This document shows positions 1-6,522 of a DNA stretch of 13,016 nt, in pieces (the stretch's first letter is position 1; each line of letters begins with the position of its first letter). The DNA comes from JAGXOF01 sp046545575. Lineage in GTDB: Bacteria > Chloroflexota > Dehalococcoidia > SZUA-161 > SpSt-899. The DNA lies in assembly GCA_046545575.1 (NCBI GenBank), contig JBKGZM010000054.1, positions 1 through 13,016 of the forward strand. The letters are read 5' to 3'. The position numbers and the translations under genes are program-made. Under the pieces are notes generated by a model. It did not search any database. It was not told the origin of the DNA and worked only from the letters and a program-made list of their open reading frames with translations.

Positions 1-100
1 TCCCTATCAACGGGAAGAGGGATTTTACAAGGCCGCGTTTGAGGCCCAAGATGGTCAATATCGCCAGGACGATGATGATAATTATGTCAACCCAGTTCAT
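1..100 (-). CDS. CvpA-family membrane protein, N-terminus only
   Basis: A partial gene on the minus strand; its ATG is at 100-98 and the frame runs off the left edge after 33 codons. A GGAGG ribosome binding site lies at 110-106, at normal spacing. The peptide opens MNWVDIIIIIV and continues with a short hydrophobic run, then a G-L-K-R-G-L-V-K-S segment and another hydrophobic start. Established knowledge: this pattern (Asn-Trp-Val/Leu-Asp, one membrane helix, then a G-x-x-x-G-x-x-x turn) is typical of the CvpA (colicin V production) family of small multi-pass inner-membrane proteins. Their exact role is unclear, though links to envelope stress are known. It lies 75 bases downstream of the ABC permease on the same strand and has a candidate promoter of its own in that gap. 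The family call rests on only 33 residues. Confidence 0.6.
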   Translation of the reverse strand, partial: MNWVDIIIIIVLAILTILGLKRGLVKSLFPLIG

Positions 101-133
101 GGCTACCTCCTCTTGCTCCAGTCGAGCATATTC

Positions 134-163
134 ATTTTATCATGTGCGACTCAGCACTCCCAA
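134..163 (-). promoter_or_regulatory. Candidate promoter for the CvpA-like gene
   Basis: On the minus strand, TTGGGA (163-158) is followed after 18 bases by TAAAAT (139-134). A TG one base before it makes an extended -10 (TGATAAAAT). The predicted start of transcription, near 128, would leave a leader of about 28 bases with the GGAGG site. The -35 box matches consensus poorly, so this is a modest prediction. The gene could equally be read through from the ABC genes. Confidence 0.35.
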
Positions 164-175
164 CCGTGCAACAGA

Positions 176-979
176 TTACACTGCTATATCCCGTCTTGCA
201 AACCACCACATAGCTCCAAACGTGCACACGAGTACCACAGCGACGAACAAAAGCACATCGGTGCTGTTCAGAGTGCTCTTGAGCAACGCACTATTATAGT
301 CGTAGTAATGGAAAAACGATACAAACTTAAGCCATTCCATGTTCTCGCTTAGCCTTGCGACGACGTTCAACACATACATCACCAGCACAATGCTACCACT
401 CACCATGTACACCCGGCCTCTTTCAGAGAAAATCGCCGAGAACAACACAGCGATGCTAAACACCGCCCACCCGAAGAGAAACGAAATCACCGCAACCAAG
501 GCAAAACTTTCGAGGTTGTACTCTATACCGTGTATCGCGGCAAGCGGGATAATGGCAAACACTGAGATCACAGTGAAAACAAAGAGGGAAAACAAACCAA
601 CGAGGTATCTGGCCGTGAAAATCCGCAGTCTGGACACCGGACGCGAGAGGAGCAACTCAGCTGTGCCCTGTTCAACCTCGCCAGCCAGCCCTGACCCGGC
701 AATCGCCAGAAGCAGGATGATGACCAGGATAGGCCATATCATGCTGAAATGTTCCATAGCCAGAAACTGCTCGATCGTCGCGATGCCTAAATCTTCAATA
801 CCGAATGCTTGGAAAAAGGCAGCCGGCATTGATTCAAACGCCGTCTCGATAAGCTCGGATTGCTCCTGCATCGACGGGAACAGGGCAACATACATCCACA
901 TAAATATCAGCGCCGCGAGCGAGTACACGGCGAGGGAGATTTTCCTGTCCTTAACCGTTCTCCAAAAAACCGCGAACAT
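176..979 (-). CDS. ABC-2 type transporter permease subunit
   Basis: A 267-residue integral membrane protein, the permease half of a two-gene ABC exporter with the ATPase just upstream. About six hydrophobic segments can be picked out, at residues 15-33, 79-99, 125-149, 160-183, 190-208 and 241-260. A large outward loop follows the first. Residues 101-116 (EVEQGTAELLLSRPVS) carry the E-x-x-x-GT...LLLSRPVSR motif that marks ABC-2 permeases of the bacitracin-resistance/Nod/Ccm type. Its ATG is preceded on the minus strand by GGAAG about 7 bases away, and only two bases separate it from the ATPase stop, so the two are almost certainly co-translated. Substrate unknown. Established knowledge: relatives export antibiotics, peptides or lipids, or act in envelope functions. 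Length and topology are normal for the family. Confidence 0.87.
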   Translation of the reverse strand: MFAVFWRTVKDRKISLAVYSLAALIFMWMYVALFPSMQEQSELIETAFESMPAAFFQAFGIEDLGIATIEQFLAMEHFSMIWPILVIILLLAIAGSGLAGEVEQGTAELLLSRPVSRLRIFTARYLVGLFSLFVFTVISVFAIIPLAAIHGIEYNLESFALVAVISFLFGWAVFSIAVLFSAIFSERGRVYMVSGSIVLVMYVLNVVARLSENMEWLKFVSFFHYYDYNSALLKSTLNSTDVLLFVAVVLVCTFGAMWWFARRDIAV

Positions 980-981
980 AA

Positions 982-1863
982 TTATTCTTCCGAGTCAGAA
1001 TAGTATTCCATAAATATATCTTCAAGCGAGGGCTGCGAGATCTCTATATTGGTGAGCGTATGATTGCTCAACTTCCCGATGACAGGATTGATATCGCCTT
1101 TTACCCTGAGCATTAGCCCGTTCGTAAATTCCTTGACCAGTTCCGTATTCTCATCCACGAAGTCATCTTTATTCACCGGGTGGTCGAAATGGGCGTTAAT
1201 TACGTTGATTTTCTTCTCCTTGAGGGCGGTAATGCTTTCCGTCGCTACCATTTTACCCTTCTTGATAATCCCGACCTGGCTGCATACGCGGTCAACTTCA
1301 GCGAGATTGTGGGAGGACATGAAAACCGTTGACCCACTCCGGGTCAGTTCATCGAGCAATTCGTAGACCTCGTTCTGCAGCAGCGGGTCCAGACCCAGAG
1401 TTGGCTCATCGAGCATCAGCACTTCCGGATTGGTCATAAAGGCCAGGATGAGGCCAAGTTTTTGCTTGTTTCCCGAGGAAAGGTGCTTCGTCTTTACCGT
1501 TGGGTCAAAGCCGAGCCGCCGCATCAAATCCTGAGAGATATCCTTGCCGCCGCTAAGCTGCCGCACAAAATCGATATGGGTCTGCCCAGTCCACTTACCA
1601 TAGAGGTGCACATTGCCCGGGAGATACCCTATCTCTTTCTTCACCGCTACAGAGTCCTTCTGGGCATCCATCCCGAGAATGGTGATAGAACCTTCCAGGG
1701 GGCGTATAAAGTCCATCATGCAGCGAATCGCCGTGGTCTTCCCTGCCCCATTCGGGCCAAGGAACCCGAACATGTCTCCCTTTTCAACGGCAAAAGAAAC
1801 CCCGTCAACGGCCTTTGTCTTACCAAAGTATTTCCTCAGGTTACTTACCTCAATGGCGGCCAT
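982..1863 (-). CDS. ABC transporter ATP-binding subunit (BcrA/CcmA-like exporter type)
   Basis: A 293-residue ATPase that would pair with the downstream permease as a homodimeric motor at the inner face of the membrane. Visible motifs are Walker A GPNGAGKT (36-43), signature LSSGNKQK (128-135), Walker B LMLDEP (149-154) with D-loop LGLDP (156-160), and the H-loop His185 in SSHNL. The usual Q-loop glutamine is not seen: the segment reads GYLPGN (79-84). From memory, relatives in this exporter subfamily show the same variation. The C-terminal part (about 220-293), ending near SLEDIFMEYY, is the accessory domain common to such ATPases. An in-frame TAA lies nine bases upstream of the ATG at 1863, so the start cannot lie further out. 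The ribosome binding site is weak, which suggests coupling to the HAD gene that ends 19 bases upstream. Confidence 0.92.
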   Translation of the reverse strand: MAAIEVSNLRKYFGKTKAVDGVSFAVEKGDMFGFLGPNGAGKTTAIRCMMDFIRPLEGSITILGMDAQKDSVAVKKEIGYLPGNVHLYGKWTGQTHIDFVRQLSGGKDISQDLMRRLGFDPTVKTKHLSSGNKQKLGLILAFMTNPEVLMLDEPTLGLDPLLQNEVYELLDELTRSGSTVFMSSHNLAEVDRVCSQVGIIKKGKMVATESITALKEKKINVINAHFDHPVNKDDFVDENTELVKEFTNGLMLRVKGDINPVIGKLSNHTLTNIEISQPSLEDIFMEYYSDSEE

Positions 1864-1882
1864 GATAGTTTATGCCCCAATT

Positions 1883-2539
1883 CTATAGAAAGGAATTCAT
1901 CTTCTCTATAATATCGTTGAAGCTGGTAAAGGGGATATATTCGACCCCCGAATTTTGACATCTGTTGCGGAGTTCCCCTGTAGCGAAAACATGATGCGCC
2001 TTACGCGAGGGTACTAAATCTGACGCCCCATTGCCGATGTAGATCACGCAGTCATAGTCCTTGAGGAATACATCAATGTAGGCTCCCTTAAGATTATCCT
2101 CCAGTGTGTTCCCGTCGGGGCCAATATACTGGACACGGAGGCCGTTATTGTTAAACTCTGTTAGTGCGGCATGCACCCGGGTATCGCCCAAACCCATTCG
2201 CCGAAGAATATCTTCGATATAGAAATCCAACCCATTACTCACTATAACAAGCGGTATCCCCTCTTTACCACACATATCCGCAAATTCCCTGAATCCCTCT
2301 CTTATTTCCACCCTGGCATGTGTGATATCCAGCAACTCCTGCTTGCTGGCGCTCACCATAGAGAATGCTTCCCGGTTAAAGTGGCCAACGGAGATCTTCC
2401 CTTGTTCATACTCTTCCAGGATTTCTCTCCAATTCCCATCGGCAAAGGCATCAAGCAGCATGAAACTGACATCCTCGGTAGTCACCGTCCCATCGAAATC
2501 ACACTGTACCAGCGTTTTTTTTGTATCAGTCGAGTTCAT
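1883..2539 (-). CDS. HAD-superfamily phosphatase, MtnX/phosphoserine phosphatase-like
   Basis: A 218-residue soluble HAD phosphatase. Motif I is DFDGTVT, with the expected nucleophile Asp14 and acid/base Asp16. Motif II is Ser101 in VIVSNG, and Lys151 is a candidate for motif III. Motif IV reads IGNGASD (168-174), so the first acidic residue of the usual GDG-x-x-D is Asn170 while Asp174 is kept. The layout (FA...W...Y..G.IS after motif I, then KIREGFREF-like text before motif II, here VEIREGFREF) resembles MtnX, the enolase-phosphate phosphatase of methionine salvage. No other salvage gene is present, so the substrate is open; phosphoserine or another small phosphate ester is possible. The ATG at 2539 has AGAGGT seven bases upstream. 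It is the first gene of the minus-strand block, ahead of the ABC pair; whether they share a function is unknown. Confidence 0.75.
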   Translation of the reverse strand: MNSTDTKKTLVQCDFDGTVTTEDVSFMLLDAFADGNWREILEEYEQGKISVGHFNREAFSMVSASKQELLDITHARVEIREGFREFADMCGKEGIPLVIVSNGLDFYIEDILRRMGLGDTRVHAALTEFNNNGLRVQYIGPDGNTLEDNLKGAYIDVFLKDYDCVIYIGNGASDLVPSRKAHHVFATGELRNRCQNSGVEYIPFTSFNDIIEKMNSFL

Positions 2540-2703
2540 GTATTACCTCTAATTAATGTAGTTCTCAATATTAAATTGGAGGAAAAAAGGAAGATGCCAT
2601 GGACGATTATGACATCTGACTCCTCGGAAATCAAATTGCCCTTGCCTTATGCTATTGCTTATGCCACACTGTAAATAGTATAATGACATGAGTACTTGGG
2701 GAG
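2540..2703. promoter_or_regulatory. Divergent intergenic region between the HAD gene and thyX
   Basis: The 164-base gap must hold start signals for both strands. On the plus side there is a good promoter for thyX (listed separately). Overlapping its -35 region are two direct copies of CTTATGC, at 2646-2652 and 2658-2664, starting 12 bases apart. This spacing is close to one helical turn and could suit a regulator, but that is speculation. On the minus side I find the HAD ribosome binding site (AGAGGT) but no convincing promoter boxes. No ORF or RNA gene was seen here. Confidence 0.4.
2655..2684 (+). promoter_or_regulatory. Promoter for the thyX-folD-fhs block
   Basis: A perfect TATAAT (2679-2684) stands 18 bases after TTGCTT (2655-2660), a partial -35. 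Predicted transcription starts near 2691, giving a leader of only about 13 bases before the thyX ATG at 2704. That leader leaves out the out-of-frame ATG at 2688, which supports 2704 as the start. The -10 is strong and the -35 is not. Confidence 0.6.
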
Positions 2704-3384
2704 ATGCAGGTAGTTCTACTGAGTTTTACTCCTGAACCTGAACTTGTTATCGCCTCAGCAGCCAAGCTTTCCGCCTCCAAGGTTGGTGCCGGGGAGCTTC
2801 GAGAGAGGCTGAGCGCTGAGCAAGTTGCTGGTTTCTTGAATATGCTCATTTCCTCAGGCCACTTTTCCCCATTTGAGCACGCCAGCTTCACCTTTGCCAT
2901 CGATGGTATCTCGCGTGCAGCCAGCCATCAGCTAGTGAGGCATCGCATGGCCAGCTACACTCAACAAAGCCAGCGTTATGTCTCATTCCAGAAAATGGAA
3001 TACATCCCTCCTCCTACCGTAATAGCCAAAGGTTTCAAGTCGAAATTCGATGAAGTAGCCAATGCAACTCATGAGCTCTATCGAGAGATGATTGAGGCGG
3101 GCGTTCCTGTGGAGGACGCCCGCTATATTTTACCCAATGCGGCGGAGACGAAGATCGTCATGACCATGAATGCGCGGGAGCTTTTGCATGCCTGTTCACT
3201 CAGGTTGTGTATGAAGGCGCAATGGGAAATCAGGGAAATGTTCAATAAGGTTAAACAGGAAGTTGAGAATGTTGCCCCATACCTGGGGGGTGAACTTAAA
3301 CCAAAGTGTTATAATCTGGGCTATTGCGACGAACGGGAAAGCTGCGGCTTATTCCCGACAAAAGAAGAAGTACTTAAAGATTAA
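2704..3384 (+). CDS. thyX: Flavin-dependent thymidylate synthase (ThyX)
   Basis: A 226-residue ThyX makes dTMP from dUMP using methylenetetrahydrofolate, with FAD and NADPH as the reducing system. It replaces the unrelated ThyA. The ThyX motif RHR-x7-S is visible at 79-89 (RHRMASYTQQS) and runs on to RY at 91-92; Arg79, Arg81 and Ser89 are the expected dUMP/FAD contacts. The length is normal for the homotetrameric family. Start choice: an in-frame TGA at 2689-2691 leaves ATG 2704 as the only sensible start, and its peptide MQVVLLSFTPEPE fits family N-termini. The Shine-Dalgarno-like GGGGAG (2698-2703) abuts the ATG with no spacer, which is unusual. The product tetrahydrofolate pathway is served by the next two genes, folD and fhs. 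Confidence 0.96.
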   Translation: MQVVLLSFTPEPELVIASAAKLSASKVGAGELRERLSAEQVAGFLNMLISSGHFSPFEHASFTFAIDGISRAASHQLVRHRMASYTQQSQRYVSFQKMEYIPPPTVIAKGFKSKFDEVANATHELYREMIEAGVPVEDARYILPNAAETKIVMTMNARELLHACSLRLCMKAQWEIREMFNKVKQEVENVAPYLGGELKPKCYNLGYCDERESCGLFPTKEEVLKD

Positions 3385-3485
3385 AAACTAAAAATCAAAT
3401 TTCCAAAAAAGAACAAGATTAATCTAACTTTCAATCCCTAATTTTTCTAATTCTTAACCTTTTACTTTTGATTTTTAATTTTTAA
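3381..3485. repeat. Large AT-rich imperfect inverted repeat between thyX and folD
   Basis: The arms at 3381-3399 and 3467-3485 are reverse complements at 18 of 19 positions; the one mismatch is C3388 against A3478. The element therefore begins at the thyX stop codon and ends inside the AAGGAGG ribosome binding site of folD, filling the whole gap. About four-fifths of the bases are A or T. The left half is A-rich and the right half T-rich, so a weaker extended fold beyond the arms is possible. In RNA it would form a long A-U hairpin, which could act as a terminator or processing signal or could cover the folD ribosome binding site. It could also be a copy of a dispersed AT-rich palindromic element. 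The arms are certain from the sequence; the role is inference. Confidence 0.7.
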
Positions 3486-3495
3486 GGAGGTCGAG

Positions 3496-4404
3496 ATGAC
3501 AGCAAAGATAATCTCTGGCACTGAGGTTGCAAAGGAAATCAGGGAAGAACTAACAGAACGCGTGTCCAAGCTCAAAGATCAGGGCGTAACACCGGGACTC
3601 ATCATGATGCGTGTAGGAGAGGATCCTGCATCCGTTTCCTATGTGTCAGGCAAGGAAAAGGCAGCCGAGGAGATTGGCGTATGGTCAAATACCATTGTAC
3701 TGTCTGAGGATGCCTCAGAGGAGGAACTCCTCTCGAAAGTAGAGGAGATGAACAAAACGGATTATGTGGATGGCATACTGGTCCAATTGCCGTTGCCGAA
3801 GCACATCGATGGGGATAAAGTACTAAATCTTATAGACCCCGCGAAGGACGTGGACGGTTTCCACCCCGTCAATATGGGCAAGATGCTCATCGGAGACCCG
3901 TATTTCATGCCGTGCACACCGCACGGCGCAGTGGAGCTAATGGTACGCAGCGGCAACCCACCTGACGGCAAACATGTGGTCATATGCGGTCGAAGTAATA
4001 TAGTGGGCAAGCCACTCATGGCCATGCTGGTCCAGAAGAACAAACGCGCCAATGCAACTATAAGCGTTGTCCACACAGGGACCAAAAATATGGCCGAAAT
4101 CACCCGACAGGCGGATATCCTGGTTGCTGCAATGGGGTCCGCAGAGGTCATCAAACCGGACATGATCAAGGAAGGGGCAGTCGTCATTGATGTAGGAGTA
4201 AACCAGGTAGGATGGAAACCCAGCAAGAAGGACCCCAACAAGCAAGTCCGCGACCTCAGGGGTGATGTAGAGTTTGACACCGTCAAGGAAAAGGCCAGCG
4301 CCATTACGCCGGTCCCTGGCGGCGTCGGACCAATGACCATTACCATGCTCATGATGAATACGGTAGTAGCGGCTGAGCGCAGGGCCGAGCGCATGGGGAA
4401 ATAG
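3496..4404 (+). CDS. folD: Bifunctional methylenetetrahydrofolate dehydrogenase / methenyltetrahydrofolate cyclohydrolase (FolD)
   Basis: A 302-residue FolD interconverts 5,10-methylene-, 5,10-methenyl- and 10-formyl-tetrahydrofolate in the cytoplasm, normally as an NADP-dependent dimer. Catalytic Tyr49 and Lys53 sit in SYVSGKEKA, the YxxxK motif. QLPLP is at 97-101 and DVDGFHP at 118-124. The dinucleotide-binding motif GRSNIVGKP (165-173) and the C-terminal signature PVPGGVGPMT (272-281) are intact. The 16-residue stretch at 236-251 (NQVGWKPSKKDPNKQV) is a slightly longer loop than in short FolDs. AAGGAGG at 3484-3490, five bases before the ATG, is a near-ideal ribosome binding site. The gene stands 111 bases after thyX and 47 before fhs, so it probably shares their transcript, and its activity links those of its two neighbours. 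Confidence 0.97.
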   Translation: MTAKIISGTEVAKEIREELTERVSKLKDQGVTPGLIMMRVGEDPASVSYVSGKEKAAEEIGVWSNTIVLSEDASEEELLSKVEEMNKTDYVDGILVQLPLPKHIDGDKVLNLIDPAKDVDGFHPVNMGKMLIGDPYFMPCTPHGAVELMVRSGNPPDGKHVVICGRSNIVGKPLMAMLVQKNKRANATISVVHTGTKNMAEITRQADILVAAMGSAEVIKPDMIKEGAVVIDVGVNQVGWKPSKKDPNKQVRDLRGDVEFDTVKEKASAITPVPGGVGPMTITMLMMNTVVAAERRAERMGK

Positions 4405-4451
4405 TCACCAAGAAAGGGATAACAATTTTTTAAAAACAAAAGGAGGTATTA

Positions 4452-6215
4452 ATGCCGTACGATGCGACGAAAATGGAAGACTGGCAGATCTCCGAGGCAG
4501 CCGAGGCAAATATGCCAAGGCCCGAGGAATGGCGGGACAAGCTAGGACTGGAAAGGGATGAGTTGCTCCCCATGGGGAGGCTCTCCAAGCTCGACTTCCT
4601 GAATATCATGAACCGTATGAAGGACAAGCCTGATGGCAAGTACATCGAGATAACTGCCATCACCCCCACTCCTCTCGGAGAGGGCAAGAGCACAACAGCA
4701 GTAGGCCTTATAGAAGGCCTGGCCAAGCGGGGCAAGAACGTAGGTGGGGCTCTTCGCCAACCCTCCAGCGGACCCACGATGAATATCAAGGGGAGTGCTG
4801 CTGGCGGCGGTAATGCCCTGCTTATCCCCTTGACGGAATTCTCAATGGGCCTTACCGGCGATATCGATGCCATCACAAACGCTCACAATCTCGCCATGGT
4901 AGCCCTCACCTCCCGGATGCAGCACGAAAGGAATTATACAGACGAGCAACTGCAAAGGCTTACCGGAATGCGCCGCCTGGATGTCGACCCCACGAGAGTG
5001 AATATGGGCTGGGTCATGGACTTTTGCGCCCAGAGCCTGCGCAACATCGTTATCGGACTCGGCGGGCGGATGGATGGATACACCATGCAGTCCAGATTCG
5101 ACATCACCGTGAGCTCCGAGCTGATGGCGATGCTCTCAATCGTGAGAGACCTGGCGGACCTGCGCGAGCGGATGGACAAGATCACCATAGCTTTCGATAA
5201 GACCGGCAAGCCCGTCACAACAGGGGATCTGGAAGTTGGTGGCGCCATGACTGCCTGGATGCGCAGCACAATCAATCCCACCCTTTGTTGCAGTGCCGAA
5301 TATCAGCCGATAATGGTTCACGCCGGGCCATTTGCCAACATAGCCGTCGGTCAGTCCTCCATCATCGCCGACCGTATGGGTCTTAAGATGTTCGATTATC
5401 ACGTGACCGAGAGTGGCTTTGCTGCCGACATCGGATTTGAAAAGTTCTGGAACGTGAAGTCCCGACTGAGCGGACTTAAGCCACATGTCTCGGTGCTAAC
5501 CGCTACCATCAGGGCTTTGAAGATGCACGGCGGTGGCCCAAAGGTGGTGCCGGGCAAGGACCTTCCTGAAGAGTACACAAAGCAGAATCTGGACCTCTTG
5601 GAAAAGGGCATGCCAAATCTGTTACACCACATCAACGTGATCAAGACCTCCGGCATGAATCCGGTGGTATGCATCAACGTCTTCCCGACAGATACCGACG
5701 AGGAAATCAAACTCGTGCGCAAGAAGGTGGAGGAAGCAGGAGCACGTTGCGCCGTCTCTACCCACTGGGCTCAAGGCGGAGAAGGGGCCCTGGAACTCGC
5801 CGATGCGGTAATAGAGGCCTGCGAGCAAGAGCCGACATTTGATTTCTTGTATCCAATGAACATGAAGCTGAGGGAGAGAGCGGAGAAGATAGCCAAGGTC
5901 GTCTACGGCGCTGACGGCGTCTCCTGGACTCCCGAGGCTGAGGCCAAGGCCAAGCAGCTTGAGGCTGACCCTCAGTACGACGACTACAACACCATGATGG
6001 TGAAGACCCATCTCAGCCTGACTCATGATCCAAACCTGAAGGGAGTTCCCAAAGGCTGGACATTGCCGATCCGCGACATCCTGATCTACTCCGGGGCCAA
6101 GTTCCTCTGTCCTGTGGCTGGCAACATCAGCTTGATGCCCGGAACAAGCTCCAATCCGGCGTTCAGGCAGGTGGAAGTAGATACCGAGACAGGAAAAGTA
6201 AGCGGTCTTTTCTAA
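4452..6215 (+). CDS. fhs: Formate-tetrahydrofolate ligase (Fhs), divergent form
   Basis: A 587-residue ligase joining formate to tetrahydrofolate at the cost of ATP to give 10-formyl-tetrahydrofolate, the substrate of FolD. The P-loop TPTPLGEGKST (71-81) and the block IRALKMHGGG are clear. YGADGV, WAQGGEGALELA and the C-terminal KVSGLF match the family. Several usually fixed positions differ. The segment after the P-loop reads LRQPSSGPTMNIKGSAAGGG (101-120), where common Fhs has LREPSLGP...GIKGGAAGGGY. NIAHG is NIAVG, and KTQYSLS is KTHLSLT. At 587 residues it is some 30 longer than typical enzymes, partly from an extended N-terminus. AGGAGG (4441-4446) sits five bases before the ATG. Function is very likely kept; whether kinetics or preferred direction differ cannot be told. 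Confidence 0.93.
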   Translation: MPYDATKMEDWQISEAAEANMPRPEEWRDKLGLERDELLPMGRLSKLDFLNIMNRMKDKPDGKYIEITAITPTPLGEGKSTTAVGLIEGLAKRGKNVGGALRQPSSGPTMNIKGSAAGGGNALLIPLTEFSMGLTGDIDAITNAHNLAMVALTSRMQHERNYTDEQLQRLTGMRRLDVDPTRVNMGWVMDFCAQSLRNIVIGLGGRMDGYTMQSRFDITVSSELMAMLSIVRDLADLRERMDKITIAFDKTGKPVTTGDLEVGGAMTAWMRSTINPTLCCSAEYQPIMVHAGPFANIAVGQSSIIADRMGLKMFDYHVTESGFAADIGFEKFWNVKSRLSGLKPHVSVLTATIRALKMHGGGPKVVPGKDLPEEYTKQNLDLLEKGMPNLLHHINVIKTSGMNPVVCINVFPTDTDEEIKLVRKKVEEAGARCAVSTHWAQGGEGALELADAVIEACEQEPTFDFLYPMNMKLRERAEKIAKVVYGADGVSWTPEAEAKAKQLEADPQYDDYNTMMVKTHLSLTHDPNLKGVPKGWTLPIRDILIYSGAKFLCPVAGNISLMPGTSSNPAFRQVEVDTETGKVSGLF

Positions 6216-6221
6216 AAACGG

Positions 6222-6250
6222 TTGAAACCCGAGAAAAGAGATGATAGAAT
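6222..6250 (+). promoter_or_regulatory. Promoter of the free-standing 5S rRNA gene
   Basis: TTGAAA (6222-6227), a 17-base spacer and TAGAAT (6245-6250) form a close match to a sigma-70 promoter. It starts seven bases after the fhs stop. Transcription is predicted near 6257, a few bases before the mature 5S end, so the 5S gene has a dedicated promoter and needs no upstream rRNA operon. Confidence 0.7.
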
Positions 6251-6260
6251 AAAATGGTTT

Positions 6261-6376
6261 TCTGGTGACAATAGCGGAGTGGAACCACCCGTTCCCATTC
6301 CGAACACGGAAGTGAAACGCTCCTGCGCAGATGATACTGCCCTGGCAGCGGGGTGGGACAATATGACGTCGCCAGA
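6261..6376 (+). rRNA. rrf: 5S ribosomal RNA, free-standing
   Basis: This is the 5S RNA of the large ribosomal subunit, about 116 bases. The conserved region CCCGTTCCCATTCCGAACAC, followed by GGAAGTGAAAC, identifies it. The 5' TCTGGTGAC (6261-6269) pairs with the 3' GTCGCCAGA (6368-6376) as helix I, with one G-U pair. Complementarity continues outward through 6254-6260 and 6377-6383, making a 16-base-pair stem, which looks like a processing stem for an RNase that trims the ends. Exact mature ends are therefore uncertain by a few bases. No 16S or 23S gene occurs in the 6 kb on either side. Its own promoter and terminator make it a single-gene unit between fhs and rpsF. Confidence 0.93.
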
Positions 6377-6396
6377 AAACCATAAACCAGCCAGGG

Positions 6397-6426
6397 AAGG
6401 GCTTCCCATTCCATAGGGAAGCCCTT
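6397..6426 (+). terminator. Rho-independent-type terminator after 5S rRNA
   Basis: AAGGGCTTCCC (6397-6407) and GGGAAGCCCTT (6416-6426) form a perfect 11-base-pair, GC-rich stem with an 8-base loop, 20 bases after the 5S end. The following U-run is weak (TTTAGCTATTT). Even so, the position between the 5S gene and the rpsF promoter fits a terminator. Confidence 0.75.
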
Positions 6427-6455
6427 TAGCTATTTCCTGCGATATTCGTAGATAC

Positions 6456-6484
6456 TTGTTATCAGTTAGATTACATGCTATAAT
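6456..6484 (+). promoter_or_regulatory. Promoter of the rpsF-ssb-rpsR operon
   Basis: TTGTTA (6456-6461), a 17-base spacer and a perfect TATAAT (6479-6484). A TG one base upstream of the -10 makes an extended -10 (TGCTATAAT). Transcription is predicted near 6491, leaving a leader of about 30 bases that contains GAGGAGG. I see no leader fold that resembles the S6:S18 autoregulatory RNA known from other bacteria. Confidence 0.75.
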
Positions 6485-6522
6485 AACTCGCAAATTTCGA
6501 TTAACATGTTCAAGAGGAGGGA

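Noticed and set aside
339..1013. Long plus-strand ORF antisense to the permease gene
   Set aside because: The opposite frame encodes a clear ABC-2 permease with motifs and membrane helices; this frame gives composition typical of a shadow.
2688..2703. ATG at 2688 as an alternative thyX start
   Set aside because: It is out of frame with thyX and lies upstream of the predicted transcription start.
3762..4439. 225-codon minus-strand ORF opposite folD
   Set aside because: FolD motifs are complete on the plus strand; the antisense frame shows no known motif or start signal.
6222..6416. 64-codon plus-strand ORF across the 5S region
   Set aside because: It lies on top of the 5S rRNA, its promoter and its processing stem, has no ribosome binding site and resembles no protein.
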